Source: Frigidibacter oleivorans (GTDB taxonomy: Bacteria; Pseudomonadota; Alphaproteobacteria; Rhodobacterales; Rhodobacteraceae). Taken from it: 64,000 nucleotides of DNA. Below, piece by piece: positions 13,835 to 21,732 of this stretch. Position numbers and translations under genes: made by a program. Position 1 is the stretch's first letter. The number at the start of each line of letters is the position of its first letter. A model generated the notes under the pieces. It was not told where the DNA came from. It made no database searches and saw only the letters and a list, made by a program, of their open reading frames with translations. The stretch lies in NCBI RefSeq assembly GCF_003993775.1, contig NZ_RJRZ01000003.1:62001-126000 (forward strand). Reading direction: 5' to 3'.

Positions 13835-13977
13835 GGGCGGTGACGACAGGCACGATTGCCGCCGTGGTGGCGGCGATCGTGGTCCTGCAGGTCGTTGTGC
13901 CCGCCACGCTCGACCTGATGCTGTCGGTCGCGCTGATCGGCGCCAGCGCCTATGCCGGCTACCGCGTTCGCGGCTGA
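13831..13977 (+). CDS. Small two-helix membrane protein coupled to TerB, 48 aa
   Basis: MRAVTTGTIAAVVAAIVVLQ then VVVPATLDLMLSVALIGASA and a short basic tail: two hydrophobic segments. The ATG at 13831 overlaps the terB stop (ATGA). It may anchor or partner the TerB-like protein. Confidence 0.6.
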   Translation: MRAVTTGTIAAVVAAIVVLQVVVPATLDLMLSVALIGASAYAGYRVRG

Positions 13978-13987
13978 CGCATCGCCA

Positions 13988-14010
13988 GAGCCGCCCCGCG
14001 CGGGCGGCTC
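13988..14010 (+). terminator. GC-rich hairpin (terminator or RNA-end structure)
   Basis: GAGCCGCCC (13988-13996) and GGGCGGCTC (14002-14010) pair with a 5-nt loop after the TerB-membrane pair. CCCCC follows instead of T, so intrinsic termination is doubtful. Confidence 0.35.
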
Positions 14011-14042
14011 CCCCATGCGCCAACCGACATTGGAGACTCGAC

Positions 14043-14369
14043 GTGCCCATCAACGACGAAGACATCAAGACTTTGGTCCTGAACAGCAGCGACAAGGACA
14101 TGCCCCAAGGCTTCTGGCTGACCCGCTACCACGACCACAACGGCGGCTGGCAATGTATCCGCGTCGAGATCCACGGTGGTCCGACCAAGCTGTTCTCGGC
14201 CAACTCGGGCAGCGCATACGGTCGCGGCTACCCTTGGCATGTGCCTTTTGACCTCGGCAAGGAAGCCGAGGAGAAGGTCCACAAGCTGATCGCCCGGATC
14301 GCGCAGGCGACGCGCGAGCGGATCGCCAGCGAGAAAGCCGACGCAATCGCCATGCTGGACCGGCTCTGA
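14043..14369 (+). CDS. Hypothetical phage protein, 108 aa, GTG start
   Basis: GTG at 14043 is preceded by GGAGA at a good distance. The N-terminal two thirds is a compact beta domain (GFWLTRYHDHNGGWQCIRVEI, GPTKLFSANSGSAYGRGYPW), the rest a charged helix. Not recognised. It begins the cluster that leads to the HNH and GapR-like genes. Confidence 0.6.
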   Translation: MPINDEDIKTLVLNSSDKDMPQGFWLTRYHDHNGGWQCIRVEIHGGPTKLFSANSGSAYGRGYPWHVPFDLGKEAEEKVHKLIARIAQATRERIASEKADAIAMLDRL

Positions 14370-14371
14370 CC

Positions 14372-14566
14372 ATGCACGACCTGCCCACCTCCATCAACGA
14401 CGCCCGTGAGGAACAGATCGAGCTGCGCCGGCCCAACTGGATCGGCGGCGTTCCGACTGCCGCCGATCTGAATGCGGTGGACCGGCACGTCGCCATCGCA
14501 CTGCGGATCGACTTGGCCACCGTCCTGGCGGTGCCGCGCCGCCGCTGGTTCGAGGTGGTGGGCTGA
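14372..14566 (+). CDS. Hypothetical phage protein, 64 aa
   Basis: Begins two bases after the previous stop and overlaps the HNH start as TGATG. MHDLPTSINDAREEQIELRR, then a short helix and an IDLATVLAVPRRRWFE end. No family is recognised. Confidence 0.5.
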   Translation: MHDLPTSINDAREEQIELRRPNWIGGVPTAADLNAVDRHVAIALRIDLATVLAVPRRRWFEVVG

Positions 14567-14943
14567 TGTCGCGCCGCAGCCTCAGCAAGGGCCAGCGCAT
14601 CGACGTTCTCGCCGCGGCAAGCGGGGTCTGCCACATCTGCGGCGACCGCATCAATCCGGTGCGCGAGCGGTGGGAGGTGGAGCATGTGATCCCTCTCGCC
14701 CTGGGCGGATCCGACGACGTCGAGAACATGCGGCCCGCACATCGCGCCTGTCACGCCGGGAAGACGCGCCGCGACGTGGGCGTGATCGCCAAGGCGAAAC
14801 GGGTGGCACAGAAGCATGCGGGCACCTTCCGGCCGGCGCGGCACAAGCTGCCGCCCTCGCGCCCGCTGCCCGGGACCAAGGCCTCCGGCCTGCGCAAGAA
14901 ACTGAACGGCTCGTTCGAGCCGCATCCCACGAGGACGCGATGA
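14566..14943 (+). CDS. HNH endonuclease
   Basis: 125 aa. VCHICGDRI (first CxxC), VEHVIPLALGGSDDVENMRP and HRACHAGK (second zinc pair) make a complete HNH module with catalytic H in EVEHVIPL and Asn in VENM. Basic flanks bind DNA. Phage HNH proteins nick or cleave DNA and often assist packaging; here it lies in the early region rather than beside the terminase. ATGA overlap with the GapR-like gene. Confidence 0.9.
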   Translation: MSRRSLSKGQRIDVLAAASGVCHICGDRINPVRERWEVEHVIPLALGGSDDVENMRPAHRACHAGKTRRDVGVIAKAKRVAQKHAGTFRPARHKLPPSRPLPGTKASGLRKKLNGSFEPHPTRTR

Positions 14944-15200
14944 CCACTCAAGACACCGACGCCGCCTACAATGTCACCGCCGACGAATTGCGCCAGTTCA
15001 TCGAGCAGTATGAACAGCTGGAGGCGGAGAAGAAGGACATCACCGAACAGCAGAAGGACGTCATGTCCGAGGCGAAGGCCCGGGGCTATGACACCAAGGT
15101 GCTGAAGAAGATCATCGCGCTGCGCGCCCGCGACAAAAACGATGTCGCCGAGGAGGAGGCGATCCTCGACCTCTATAAAGCCGCACTGGGGATGTCGTGA
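14940..15200 (+). CDS. GapR-like (DUF2312) DNA-binding protein
   Basis: 86 aa. Nearly the whole length matches the GapR/DUF2312 family: VTADELRQFIEQYEQLEAEK, KDVMSEAKARGYDTKVLKKI, IALRARDK, EEEAILDLYKAALG. GapR of Caulobacter is an essential tetrameric clamp that binds overtwisted AT-rich DNA ahead of the fork. A phage copy could bind the host's or its own DNA topology during replication. The start at 14940 overlaps the HNH stop. Confidence 0.9.
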   Translation: MTTQDTDAAYNVTADELRQFIEQYEQLEAEKKDITEQQKDVMSEAKARGYDTKVLKKIIALRARDKNDVAEEEAILDLYKAALGMS

Positions 15201-15775
15201 TGCGAGGACGCCAGAAGCCCTGCGGGACGTGCGGGATCTGCCCGGCCGCCGCCGCGATCGCATGGAACCAGTTCGATCTGGGCCTCAACGCGGTCGCCGC
15301 GTGGGTCGGATCGTCCCGAACCTCTCTGGTGCGCGCCGCCGAGGCCTACGGGTTCCCGGGACGCAGGAAGCCTGTTACCCCCCGGCTCTCCGTTCGCGAG
15401 ATCAGTCGGCTGTGGGGGGACGAGACGATACCCGTGGCCGAGGCCGCGGCCCGCGCGGGGATTTCGTCGCGCTGCCTCTACGTCCGCGCCAAACGGCTTG
15501 GGCTCCCCCCCCGGCGGGGAGGGCCGAAGTCGAAGGTGAGGTGGCCCGACGATTTCGACGCGATGTGGGCCGCAGGAGTCCTGGGCAAGGAGATCGCTGC
15601 CGCGGCGATCCCGCCGGCACACACCTCGCAGGTGGCGTCAGAGGTGCGGCGGCGCGGGCTGAAGCGGCGCGGGTGCGGGCCGAACCCGGAGGGGATCACC
15701 CTGCTGGCCTATCGGATGCGGCAGGTCGCGGCGGCCGAGCGCGCCGCGTTCAAGGCACTGCAGGAGGCGGCATGA
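15200..15775 (+). CDS. Phage HTH-type regulator with N-terminal Cys cluster, 191 aa
   Basis: Starts at 15200 (TGATG). An N-terminal CGTCGIC motif is followed by several helix-turn-helix-like segments (GLNAVAAWVGSSRTSLVRAA; PVAEAAARAGISSRCLYVRA; GKEIAAAAIPPAHTSQVASE), each of homeodomain/resolvase-type spacing. It looks like a multi-HTH DNA-binding protein; no family name is certain. It lies just before the integrase region. Confidence 0.6.
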   Translation: MRGRQKPCGTCGICPAAAAIAWNQFDLGLNAVAAWVGSSRTSLVRAAEAYGFPGRRKPVTPRLSVREISRLWGDETIPVAEAAARAGISSRCLYVRAKRLGLPPRRGGPKSKVRWPDDFDAMWAAGVLGKEIAAAAIPPAHTSQVASEVRRRGLKRRGCGPNPEGITLLAYRMRQVAAAERAAFKALQEAA

Positions 15776-15972
15776 AGCTCACCCCCCCGGCCTCCATCGA
15801 GCGCATCGCCCGGGCCCTTCAGGTTGTCGCCTGTCTGGCCGAGAAGGACCACGTCTACGTCCCCATCTTCGAGCGGCTGGATGGCGAGTTGCAGGCGCTT
15901 GAGGAGCTGGCGCAGCGGAATGACCCCGTCGCCAGGGTCCGCGCGCGCCTAAAGCGCGATCTTCTTCAATAG
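15772..15972 (+). CDS. Hypothetical phage protein, 66 aa
   Basis: MKLTPPASIERIARALQVVA, a mainly helical small protein with a C-terminal basic tail (ARVRARLKRDLLQ). The start overlaps the previous stop as ATGA; the 3' end overlaps the convergent integrase gene by 24 bp. Position at the end of the rightward operon next to int would fit an excisionase-like role, but there is no clear winged helix. Confidence 0.55.
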   Translation: MKLTPPASIERIARALQVVACLAEKDHVYVPIFERLDGELQALEELAQRNDPVARVRARLKRDLLQ

Positions 15973-17226
15973 GCGGTGGAGATGTTCGAGATTGGCACCG
16001 GCGCCATAGCGTTCCCGCTTGAGACTGTGGCCCATCAGGTCGGCCTTGATCCGTTCGTCGAAGCCGGCGGCGAGCATGCGGTCCTCGAAGGAATGCCTCA
16101 GACTGTAGAGGCTGTGGTCATCGGTCGGCAGCAGCTTGTTCTCGCGCAGGAACTTGTTCACCGTCGCGGAGAGGGAGGCGCTGTTGGTGCCGTAGCGGGG
16201 AAAGCCCTGTGGAAAGGCCTTGAAGGCCTCGAGGCTCACCCCGGTCAGCGGGATCACGCGCCGCGCGTTCGGCGTCTTCAGCTGGCGGCCGTTCGGCTCG
16301 ATGCGGATATGGGGGACGCGGTCGGCCAACCGGATCTGGTCGGGGCCGAGCGAGGCACCCTCGCTGGGTCGGTAGCCGGTGTTCACCATGCCCAGCAGGA
16401 TCGCCCGCGCCTCGGGGTTCAGCCCGTCCAGTGCACCCTTCTTCAGCAGGGTCTCCCGCAGGAAGGTCACGCTGAACGGCGGCCGGGTTCCGGGATCGCT
16501 GTCCTTGATCATCAGGCGGTCGGTCTTGAACTGCAGCTCGATTTCCTCGGCCGCGGCGACCTCGCGGATCACGGAAAGCAGGTGGATCATGTCCTTGTTG
16601 GCGCTGTTCGGGGTCAGACCCTCGGCTGTCATCCGGTCCACCCACCACTGCTTGAACTGGTGGAGATCGCGGGTGGTGATGTCGGCGACGACGGGGTCAT
16701 GGCCGATCACCTCGACGAAGTTGGCGACCGCCTTCTTGCGCGGGTTCTCCCATCGCCGCACCTGATCCGCGCTTTTTCCGATCCTCTTCTCCGCCGCCAC
16801 CTTCCAGTATCGTTCGAGCGCCTTGGTGACGGTGAGACGCGGCGGCTTCGCCCCGCCCAGCAGGGCTTCGGCCTCGGCGATGTCGAGCCGGCCCTTCGAG
16901 GTCACCACCGCCTCGACCCGGTCCAGCAACTCGGGCAGGGGCAGGCGGGCCACCTCGGCGGCGGAGAGGAAGCGGTAGCCGCGCTTCGCGGCCAGGTTCC
17001 GCGCCGCCGCCATCCGGTTCGCGGCGTCGTCGCCGCGCCCCTCCAGTTTCGCTTCCCAGGCCTCGATCATGTCGGTCCAGACCGCGGGGGCCTTCCGTCT
17101 GGCGATCTCGGGGGAGTCGGTGTGCAGCGAGATCCAGACATAGTCCCGGTCTTCGACATCGCGATAGCGGCGCGGGACGCGCTTGCGGATGTGATAGGTG
17201 CTGCCACGCAGAATTGGATCGCTCAT
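15949..17226 (-). CDS. Tyrosine-type site-specific integrase
   Basis: 425 aa from the ATG at 17226 (MSDPILRGSTYHIRKRVPRR); an in-frame ATG at 17244 is possible. The N-terminal part holds the arm-binding and core-binding domains (about 1-200). The catalytic residues are visible: Arg in NTGYRPSEGASLG, HSLYSLRHSF (H-x-x-R), LMGHS, and the Tyr nucleophile in RERYGAG near the end. It inserts the phage at the 3' end of tRNA-Ser, 158 bp upstream. Operator E lies directly before the start codon, so the repressor should control int. Confidence 0.92.
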   Translation of the reverse strand: MSDPILRGSTYHIRKRVPRRYRDVEDRDYVWISLHTDSPEIARRKAPAVWTDMIEAWEAKLEGRGDDAANRMAAARNLAAKRGYRFLSAAEVARLPLPELLDRVEAVVTSKGRLDIAEAEALLGGAKPPRLTVTKALERYWKVAAEKRIGKSADQVRRWENPRKKAVANFVEVIGHDPVVADITTRDLHQFKQWWVDRMTAEGLTPNSANKDMIHLLSVIREVAAAEEIELQFKTDRLMIKDSDPGTRPPFSVTFLRETLLKKGALDGLNPEARAILLGMVNTGYRPSEGASLGPDQIRLADRVPHIRIEPNGRQLKTPNARRVIPLTGVSLEAFKAFPQGFPRYGTNSASLSATVNKFLRENKLLPTDDHSLYSLRHSFEDRMLAAGFDERIKADLMGHSLKRERYGAGANLEHLHRLLKKIAL

Positions 17227-17227
17227 G

Positions 17228-17243
17228 TGGGATTTGTGCCCCA
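17228..17243. promoter_or_regulatory. Repressor operator E in front of int
   Basis: TGGGATTTGTGCCCCA, 13 of 16 bases matching the operator consensus (as read for site D). It ends two bases before the integrase start codon (minus strand), overlapping where its ribosome site would be. A candidate -10 TTTATG lies just upstream on the minus strand. Confidence 0.6.
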
Positions 17244-17383
17244 TAAATTGCGCCACGGCAATGGGAGGCAAATTGAGCAGCACGATGAGCAGCAAAACCG
17301 CCAGATCGGCGCCCGCCGGCGAGGCGGAAACAAAGGGAATCCAATGATGACAGGGGTTTACGAGGGCGGCGGGGCCGGAAAAA

Positions 17384-17410
17384 TGGCGGACAGAGAGGGA
17401 TTCGAACCCT
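17384..17410 (-). other. Prophage attachment site (att) in the 3' end of tRNA-Ser
   Basis: The tRNA 3' end (acceptor arm, T arm and CCA) forms the boundary between prophage and host DNA and is the usual crossover for integrases of this type. The length of the identical core cannot be given because the other att copy is outside the window. Confidence 0.6.
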
Positions 17411-17473
17411 CGAGACGGTTCCCCGCCTACACACTTTCCAGGCGTGCGCCTTCGACCACTCGGCCATCTGTCC
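17384..17473 (-). tRNA. tRNA-Ser: tRNA-Ser (anticodon GGA)
   Basis: Ninety nucleotides on the minus strand with encoded CCA. The acceptor stem GGACAGA/TCTGTCC has discriminator G. Anticodon loop CTGGAAA gives anticodon GGA at 17439-17437, reading UCC and UCU. A long variable arm, as in all class II serine tRNAs, and T arm GAGGG-TTCGAAT-CCCTC are present. The prophage integrase gene lies immediately downstream of the 3' end. The host tRNA is intact. Confidence 0.97.
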
Positions 17474-17643
17474 GTGGGGGGCTGTCTACACGCGGCGGCG
17501 GCGGGGGCGCAAGGGGGGAAGCGCGGCGCGGGAGGCTGCCGCGATCCTGCGGTGGGGCGGGTCGGGGGCCAGCCTGCCCCGGCGCCCGGTCCGGCGGGAA
17601 CGGCGGGCGCTGCCCCCTGCCCCGCCGGTCCTCGCGCCGTCCG

Positions 17644-18216
17644 TCAGCGGGTGACGGTGACGCTCTCCATCCAGTCGGGATCGTCCACCGCGCCATTGGC
17701 CGAGGCCGCGCCCTTGCGGATCGCGTCCACGACCTCCATGCCCGAGATCACCCGGCCGACGACGGTGTACTGGCCGTTCAGGAACTCGCCCGGGGCGAAC
17801 ATGATGAAGAACTGGCTGTTGGCCGAGTCGGGGCTCTGCGACCGCGCCATGCCGACGACGCCGCGGTCGAAGGAGATGTCGGAGAATTCCGCCGGCAGGT
17901 CGGGCCGATCCGACCCGCCCATCCCGGCGCGGGCGGTGTCGCCGTCGCGCTTGCCGAACTGCACGTCGCCGGTCTGGGCCATGAAGCCGTCGATCACCCG
18001 GTGGAAGACGACGCCGTCATAGGCGCCCGCCTCGGCCAGCGCGGTCAGCTGTTCCACATGCTTCGGCGCCACATCGGGCAGCAGGTCGATGACGATCTCC
18101 CCCGTGACGCCGCCGCCCGTCTCGATCACGAGGTTCGGGCCGGGGCCGTCCTCCTGCGCGAGCGCGGGCATGGCGACTGCGGCGAGGCCCGCCGCGAGGA
18201 TCAGCTTACGCGACAT
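17644..18216 (-). CDS. Periplasmic peptidyl-prolyl cis-trans isomerase (cyclophilin)
   Basis: 190 aa with an export signal ([20 protein letters not shown], cleavage after ALA). The cyclophilin core has [16 protein letters not shown] (active-site Arg/Phe/Met/Gln), ANSQFFIMF and a [12 protein letters not shown] segment. It catalyses proline isomerisation in the periplasm. The start overlaps the stop region of the cytoplasmic paralogue by 11 bp, so the two form one operon. Typical PpiA size. Confidence 0.93.
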   Translation of the reverse strand: MSRKLILAAGLAAVAMPALAQEDGPGPNLVIETGGGVTGEIVIDLLPDVAPKHVEQLTALAEAGAYDGVVFHRVIDGFMAQTGDVQFGKRDGDTARAGMGGSDRPDLPAEFSDISFDRGVVGMARSQSPDSANSQFFIMFAPGEFLNGQYTVVGRVISGMEVVDAIRKGAASANGAVDDPDWMESVTVTR

Positions 18217-18715
18217 CGGCGGCCACCTTCACCGACAGCATCTGGTCCGGGTTCGCCGGCGGCTCGCCGCGGGCGATGCGGTCCACATGTTCCATCCCCG
18301 CGATGACGCGGCCATAGACCGTGTACTGGCGGTTCAGGAAGTGGTTGTCCTTGAAGTTGATGAAGAACTGGCTGTTGGCCGAATCCGGGTTCTGCGACCG
18401 CGCCGCGCCCAGCGTGCCCCGGTCATGCGGGATGTTGGAGAATTCCGCCGGCAGGTCCGGCAGCTCCGATCCGCCGGTGCCGGCGCGGCGGGTGTTCTGG
18501 CCCTTGCCGGAATTGCCGTGTTCGACATCCCCGGTCTGGGCCATGAAGCCTTCGATGACACGGTGGAAGATCACGCCGTCATAGGCGCCGGCGCGGGCCA
18601 GCTCCTTCATGCGCTCGACATGTTTCGGGGCGATCTCGGGCAAGAGCTCGATCGTGACGGTGCCATCCTTCAGTTCGACCAGGATGGTGTTCTCGGGATC
18701 CTTGATATCGGCCAT
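18206..18715 (-). CDS. Cytoplasmic peptidyl-prolyl cis-trans isomerase (cyclophilin)
   Basis: 169 aa without a signal peptide. Active-site motifs [25 protein letters not shown] and YTVYGRVIAGMEHVD match PpiB-type cyclophilins. It is closely similar to the downstream exported copy, indicating tandem duplication with gain or loss of the signal peptide. GGAGG stands upstream of the ATG at 18715. The promoter would lie in 18716-18923, shared back to back with pgk. Confidence 0.93.
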   Translation of the reverse strand: MADIKDPENTILVELKDGTVTIELLPEIAPKHVERMKELARAGAYDGVIFHRVIEGFMAQTGDVEHGNSGKGQNTRRAGTGGSELPDLPAEFSNIPHDRGTLGAARSQNPDSANSQFFINFKDNHFLNRQYTVYGRVIAGMEHVDRIARGEPPANPDQMLSVKVAADVA

Positions 18716-18923
18716 GTGCGCCTCCCTCTTCAGGTTCGTGCCGCGATTGGGCGCGACCCTACGGGCGCGGGCGGGGGAAGGAAAGGCCGAAGCGGGCGGC
18801 CGCGGTTGACGAAGAGGGGAGGATCGGCTTCCGTAGCGCCGCAGCCGCGATGCGGCGGACCGGAAGCCCGCCGCGGGGACGCGGCGCAGAAGTCAGCCGC
18901 GGCAGGCGGCGGGAAGGGATCGG

Positions 18924-20114
18924 ATGGCCTGGAAGACGCTCGACGACATGGACATGGCAGGCAAGACGGTCCTGCTGCGCGTCGACATCAACGTGCCGGT
19001 CGAGGAGGGCCGCGTCACCGACGCGACACGGATCGACAAGATCGTGCCCACCGTCCGCGACATCCTGGCCAAGGGCGGCAAGCCGGTGCTGCTGGCGCAT
19101 TTCGGCCGGCCGAAGGGCAAGCCCGACCCGGCGATGAGCCTTGCCGTCACCCTGCCCGCGCTGGAGGCCGCGCTCGGCCAGCCCGTCCGCTTCGCCGGGG
19201 ACTGCGTGGGCGAGACGGCGGCGGCGGCGGTCGCGGCCCTGGCCCCGGGCGAGGTGCTGCTGCTGGAAAACACCCGTTTCCACGCGGGAGAGGAGAAGAA
19301 CGATCCGGCGCTGGCCCAGGCGATGGCCGATCTGGGCGATGTCTATGTGAACGACGCCTTTTCCGCCGCGCATCGCGCCCATGCCTCGACCGAGGGCCTC
19401 GCCCGGCTGCTGCCCGCCTGCGCGGGCCGGCTGATGGAGGCAGAGCTGAAGGCGCTGGAGGCGGCGCTCGGCACCCCGGAACGGCCGGTGGTGGCGGTGG
19501 TGGGCGGCGCGAAGGTGTCCACCAAGCTCGACCTGCTGGGCAATCTTCTGGGCAAGGTCGATCATCTGGTGATCGGCGGCGGCATGGCCAACACCTTCCT
19601 CGTGGCGCAGGGGATCGAGGTCGGCAAGAGCCTTGCGGAACGCGACATGGCCGACACGGCGCGGGCGATCCTCGACAAGGCCGGGGCGGCGGGCTGCACC
19701 ATCCACCTGCCGCTCGACATCGTGGTGGCGCGCGAGTTCAAGGCAGGCGCCCCCTGCGAGACGGTGGCGGCGGGCGCCTGCCCGCCCGATGCGATGATCC
19801 TGGATGCCGGGCCGGAAACCGTGGCCGCGATCACCCGCACCTTCGCCGCCTGCCGCACCCTGATCTGGAACGGGCCGCTCGGCGCCTTCGAGATCGCGCC
19901 CTTCGACACCGCCACCAATGCCGCCGCCAAGGCCGCGGCGGACCTGACGGCCGAGGGCCGGCTCGTTTCGGTCGCGGGCGGGGGCGACACGGTCGCGGCG
20001 CTGAACAAGTCCGGCGCGGCGGCCAGCTTCACCTTCATCTCCACCGCCGGGGGCGCCTTCCTCGAATGGATGGAGGGCAAGGATCTGCCCGGCGTGGCCG
20101 CGCTGATGACCTGA
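18924..20114 (+). CDS. pgk: Phosphoglycerate kinase
   Basis: 396 aa, the usual bacterial length. Signature [20 protein letters not shown] near the N-terminus, HFGRPKG (substrate Arg), [24 protein letters not shown] for the nucleotide domain and [12 protein letters not shown] at the C-terminus. It converts 1,3-bisphosphoglycerate and ADP to 3-phosphoglycerate and ATP in the cytoplasm. The class I aldolase gene follows in the same direction 97 bp on, so both serve glycolysis/gluconeogenesis. Confidence 0.97.
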   Translation: MAWKTLDDMDMAGKTVLLRVDINVPVEEGRVTDATRIDKIVPTVRDILAKGGKPVLLAHFGRPKGKPDPAMSLAVTLPALEAALGQPVRFAGDCVGETAAAAVAALAPGEVLLLENTRFHAGEEKNDPALAQAMADLGDVYVNDAFSAAHRAHASTEGLARLLPACAGRLMEAELKALEAALGTPERPVVAVVGGAKVSTKLDLLGNLLGKVDHLVIGGGMANTFLVAQGIEVGKSLAERDMADTARAILDKAGAAGCTIHLPLDIVVAREFKAGAPCETVAAGACPPDAMILDAGPETVAAITRTFAACRTLIWNGPLGAFEIAPFDTATNAAAKAAADLTAEGRLVSVAGGGDTVAALNKSGAAASFTFISTAGGAFLEWMEGKDLPGVAALMT

Positions 20115-20211
20115 GACGCGGCTGTTAGCGTCACCAGAATTGCAGCCCTCCGGCCAAGCCGCTATCGGCTGGATCGAGGGGCACGATCCACAGCGAGCAC
20201 GAGGACATCAC

Positions 20212-21105
20212 ATGCCGAACGCGACCCAGGCCGACCAGATGCGCAAGGGCCAAGGCTTCATTGCCGCGCTGGACCAGAGCGGCGGCTCGACGCCCAAGGC
20301 GCTGCGCCTCTATGGCGTCGAGGAAAGCGCCTATGGCTCGGAAGCCGAGATGTTCGACCTGATCCACGCGATGCGCGCCCGGATCATCAAGTCGCCCGCC
20401 TTCACCGGCGACAAGGTCATCGGCGCGATCCTCTTCGAACAGACCATGGACCGCGACATCGACGGCACCCCCACCGCCACCTATCTGTGGGACCAGCGCC
20501 GGGTGGTGCCCTTCCTGAAGATCGACAAGGGGCTGGAGGCCGAGGCCGACGGCGTGCAGCTGATGAAGCCGATCCCCGGGCTGGACGCGCTGCTGGACCG
20601 CGCGGTCGCGGCCGGCATCTTCGGCACCAAGGAACGCTCGGTGGTCAACGCCGCCAATCCCGCCGGGATCGAGGCCATCGTCGCCCAGCAGTTCGATCTG
20701 GGGCGGCAGGTTCTGGCCCACGGGCTGGTGCCGATCCTCGAACCCGAGGTCACGATCTCGATCCCCGACAAGGCCGAGGCCGAGACGCTGCTGCAGGACG
20801 CGATCCTGAAGCATCTCGACACCCTGCCCGAGGGCACCGAGGTGATGCTGAAGCTGACGCTGCCGACCGATCCGGGCCATTACCGGCCGCTGGTCGACCA
20901 TCCCAAGGTGATGAAGGTCGTGGCGCTGTCGGGCGGCTACAGCCGCGACGAGGCCAATGCCAAGCTGGCCGAGAACCCGGGCATCATCGCCAGCTTCAGC
21001 CGCGCGCTGACCGAGGGCCTGACCGCCCAGCAGACCGATGCCGATTTCGACACGGCGCTGGCCAGCGCGATCACCAGCATCCACGCGGCCTCCGTAGCCG
21101 GCTGA
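20212..21105 (+). CDS. fda: Fructose-bisphosphate aldolase, class I (Fda type)
   Basis: 297 aa from MPNATQADQM (GAGGA upstream). KGQGFIAALDQSGGSTPKAL is the signature of the bacterial Fda-type class I aldolases. Further conserved blocks are RARIIKSPAF, GAILFEQTMDRDIDG, PFLKIDKGLE (Schiff-base lysine region) and LEPEVTI. It cleaves fructose 1,6-bisphosphate without metal. It is followed by a strong intrinsic terminator at 21174. Confidence 0.95.
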   Translation: MPNATQADQMRKGQGFIAALDQSGGSTPKALRLYGVEESAYGSEAEMFDLIHAMRARIIKSPAFTGDKVIGAILFEQTMDRDIDGTPTATYLWDQRRVVPFLKIDKGLEAEADGVQLMKPIPGLDALLDRAVAAGIFGTKERSVVNAANPAGIEAIVAQQFDLGRQVLAHGLVPILEPEVTISIPDKAEAETLLQDAILKHLDTLPEGTEVMLKLTLPTDPGHYRPLVDHPKVMKVVALSGGYSRDEANAKLAENPGIIASFSRALTEGLTAQQTDADFDTALASAITSIHAASVAG

Positions 21106-21173
21106 CGTCGCCGGCCGATCCCGGCCCCGGCCGACGGGCGCCCGCCGGCCTGTCGCGTCACCGCCAAGATGTG

Positions 21174-21205
21174 ATCCCCGCCCCATCGGGCGGGGATTCC
21201 CTTTT
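21174..21205 (+). terminator. Intrinsic terminator after fda
   Basis: ATCCCCGCCC (21174-21183) pairs with GGGCGGGGAT (21188-21197) over a 4-nt loop, followed by TCCCTTTT. Ten GC-rich pairs and a T run end the pgk-fda transcript. Confidence 0.85.
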
Positions 21206-21294
21206 CCCGGCCGCTATGCCATGATTCGCCCAAGGCCGCACGACAGAGGCGGCAGGCTGGGATCCAACGCCCCGCCGGATAGACGGGCAGAACC

Positions 21295-21609
21295 ATGATG
21301 CGATCCAGACCACGGCCCCCGACGCGGCCCCCCATCGGCACCCTCTTCCTGTGTGCGCTGGCGATGGCGCTGGCGGCCTATTTCACCTTCGCCGCCGTGC
21401 AGGGCGATTTTGGCGTCCTGCGGCGGATGCAGCTGTCGGCCGAGGCCGAAAGCCTGACCGCCGAACGCGACCGGCTGACGATCGAGGTGGCGCGCATGGA
21501 AAACCTGACGCACCGGCTGTCCGACGACTATCTGGACCTCGACCTGCTGGACGAACGCACCCGCGACACCCTGGGCTTCATGCGCGCGGACGAGATCGCG
21601 ATCCGCTGA
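21295..21609 (+). CDS. FtsB/DivIC-family septum formation initiator
   Basis: 104 aa: short basic N-terminus, one membrane helix (about residues 16-35), then a periplasmic coiled coil (AEAESLTAERDRLTIEVARM) and an acidic end with DERTRDTLGF. This is the layout of FtsB-like divisome proteins that link to FtsL and FtsQ. In alphaproteobacteria it commonly sits upstream of pdhA, as here. A second ATG at 21298 is an equally possible start. Confidence 0.85.
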   Translation: MMRSRPRPPTRPPIGTLFLCALAMALAAYFTFAAVQGDFGVLRRMQLSAEAESLTAERDRLTIEVARMENLTHRLSDDYLDLDLLDERTRDTLGFMRADEIAIR

Positions 21610-21732
21610 CCCCCCGGAAGCAGAACCGCTGACTGAGACCGCAGCCCCGGGCCATCCTCTCCCGGCACCGGCAGGCACCCGCGCGTCCGCATCATCGGCT
21701 CTGGCCCTTCGCGCGCCGATGCGCTATGGATC

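Larger units (their letters stand above)
1..17383. mobile_element. Temperate prophage, right portion (integrase end)
   Basis: This is the part of an integrated tailed phage that falls inside the window. The right boundary is the 3' end of tRNA-Ser at 17384, next to the integrase. The content is a repressor with palindromic operators, RecT, RusA, a replication initiator, methyltransferases, an HNH nuclease, and a small terminase that runs off the left edge. Nearly all genes are short and joined by ATGA or TGATG overlaps, as in phage operons. The large terminase, head, tail and lysis genes and the other attachment site must lie left of position 1. Inducibility cannot be judged from this part. 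Confidence 0.9.

Noticed and set aside
16697-17467. Minus-strand frame beginning [16 protein letters not shown] through the tRNA
   Set aside because: This start is a well-known spurious translation of tRNA-Ser; the integrase uses another frame.
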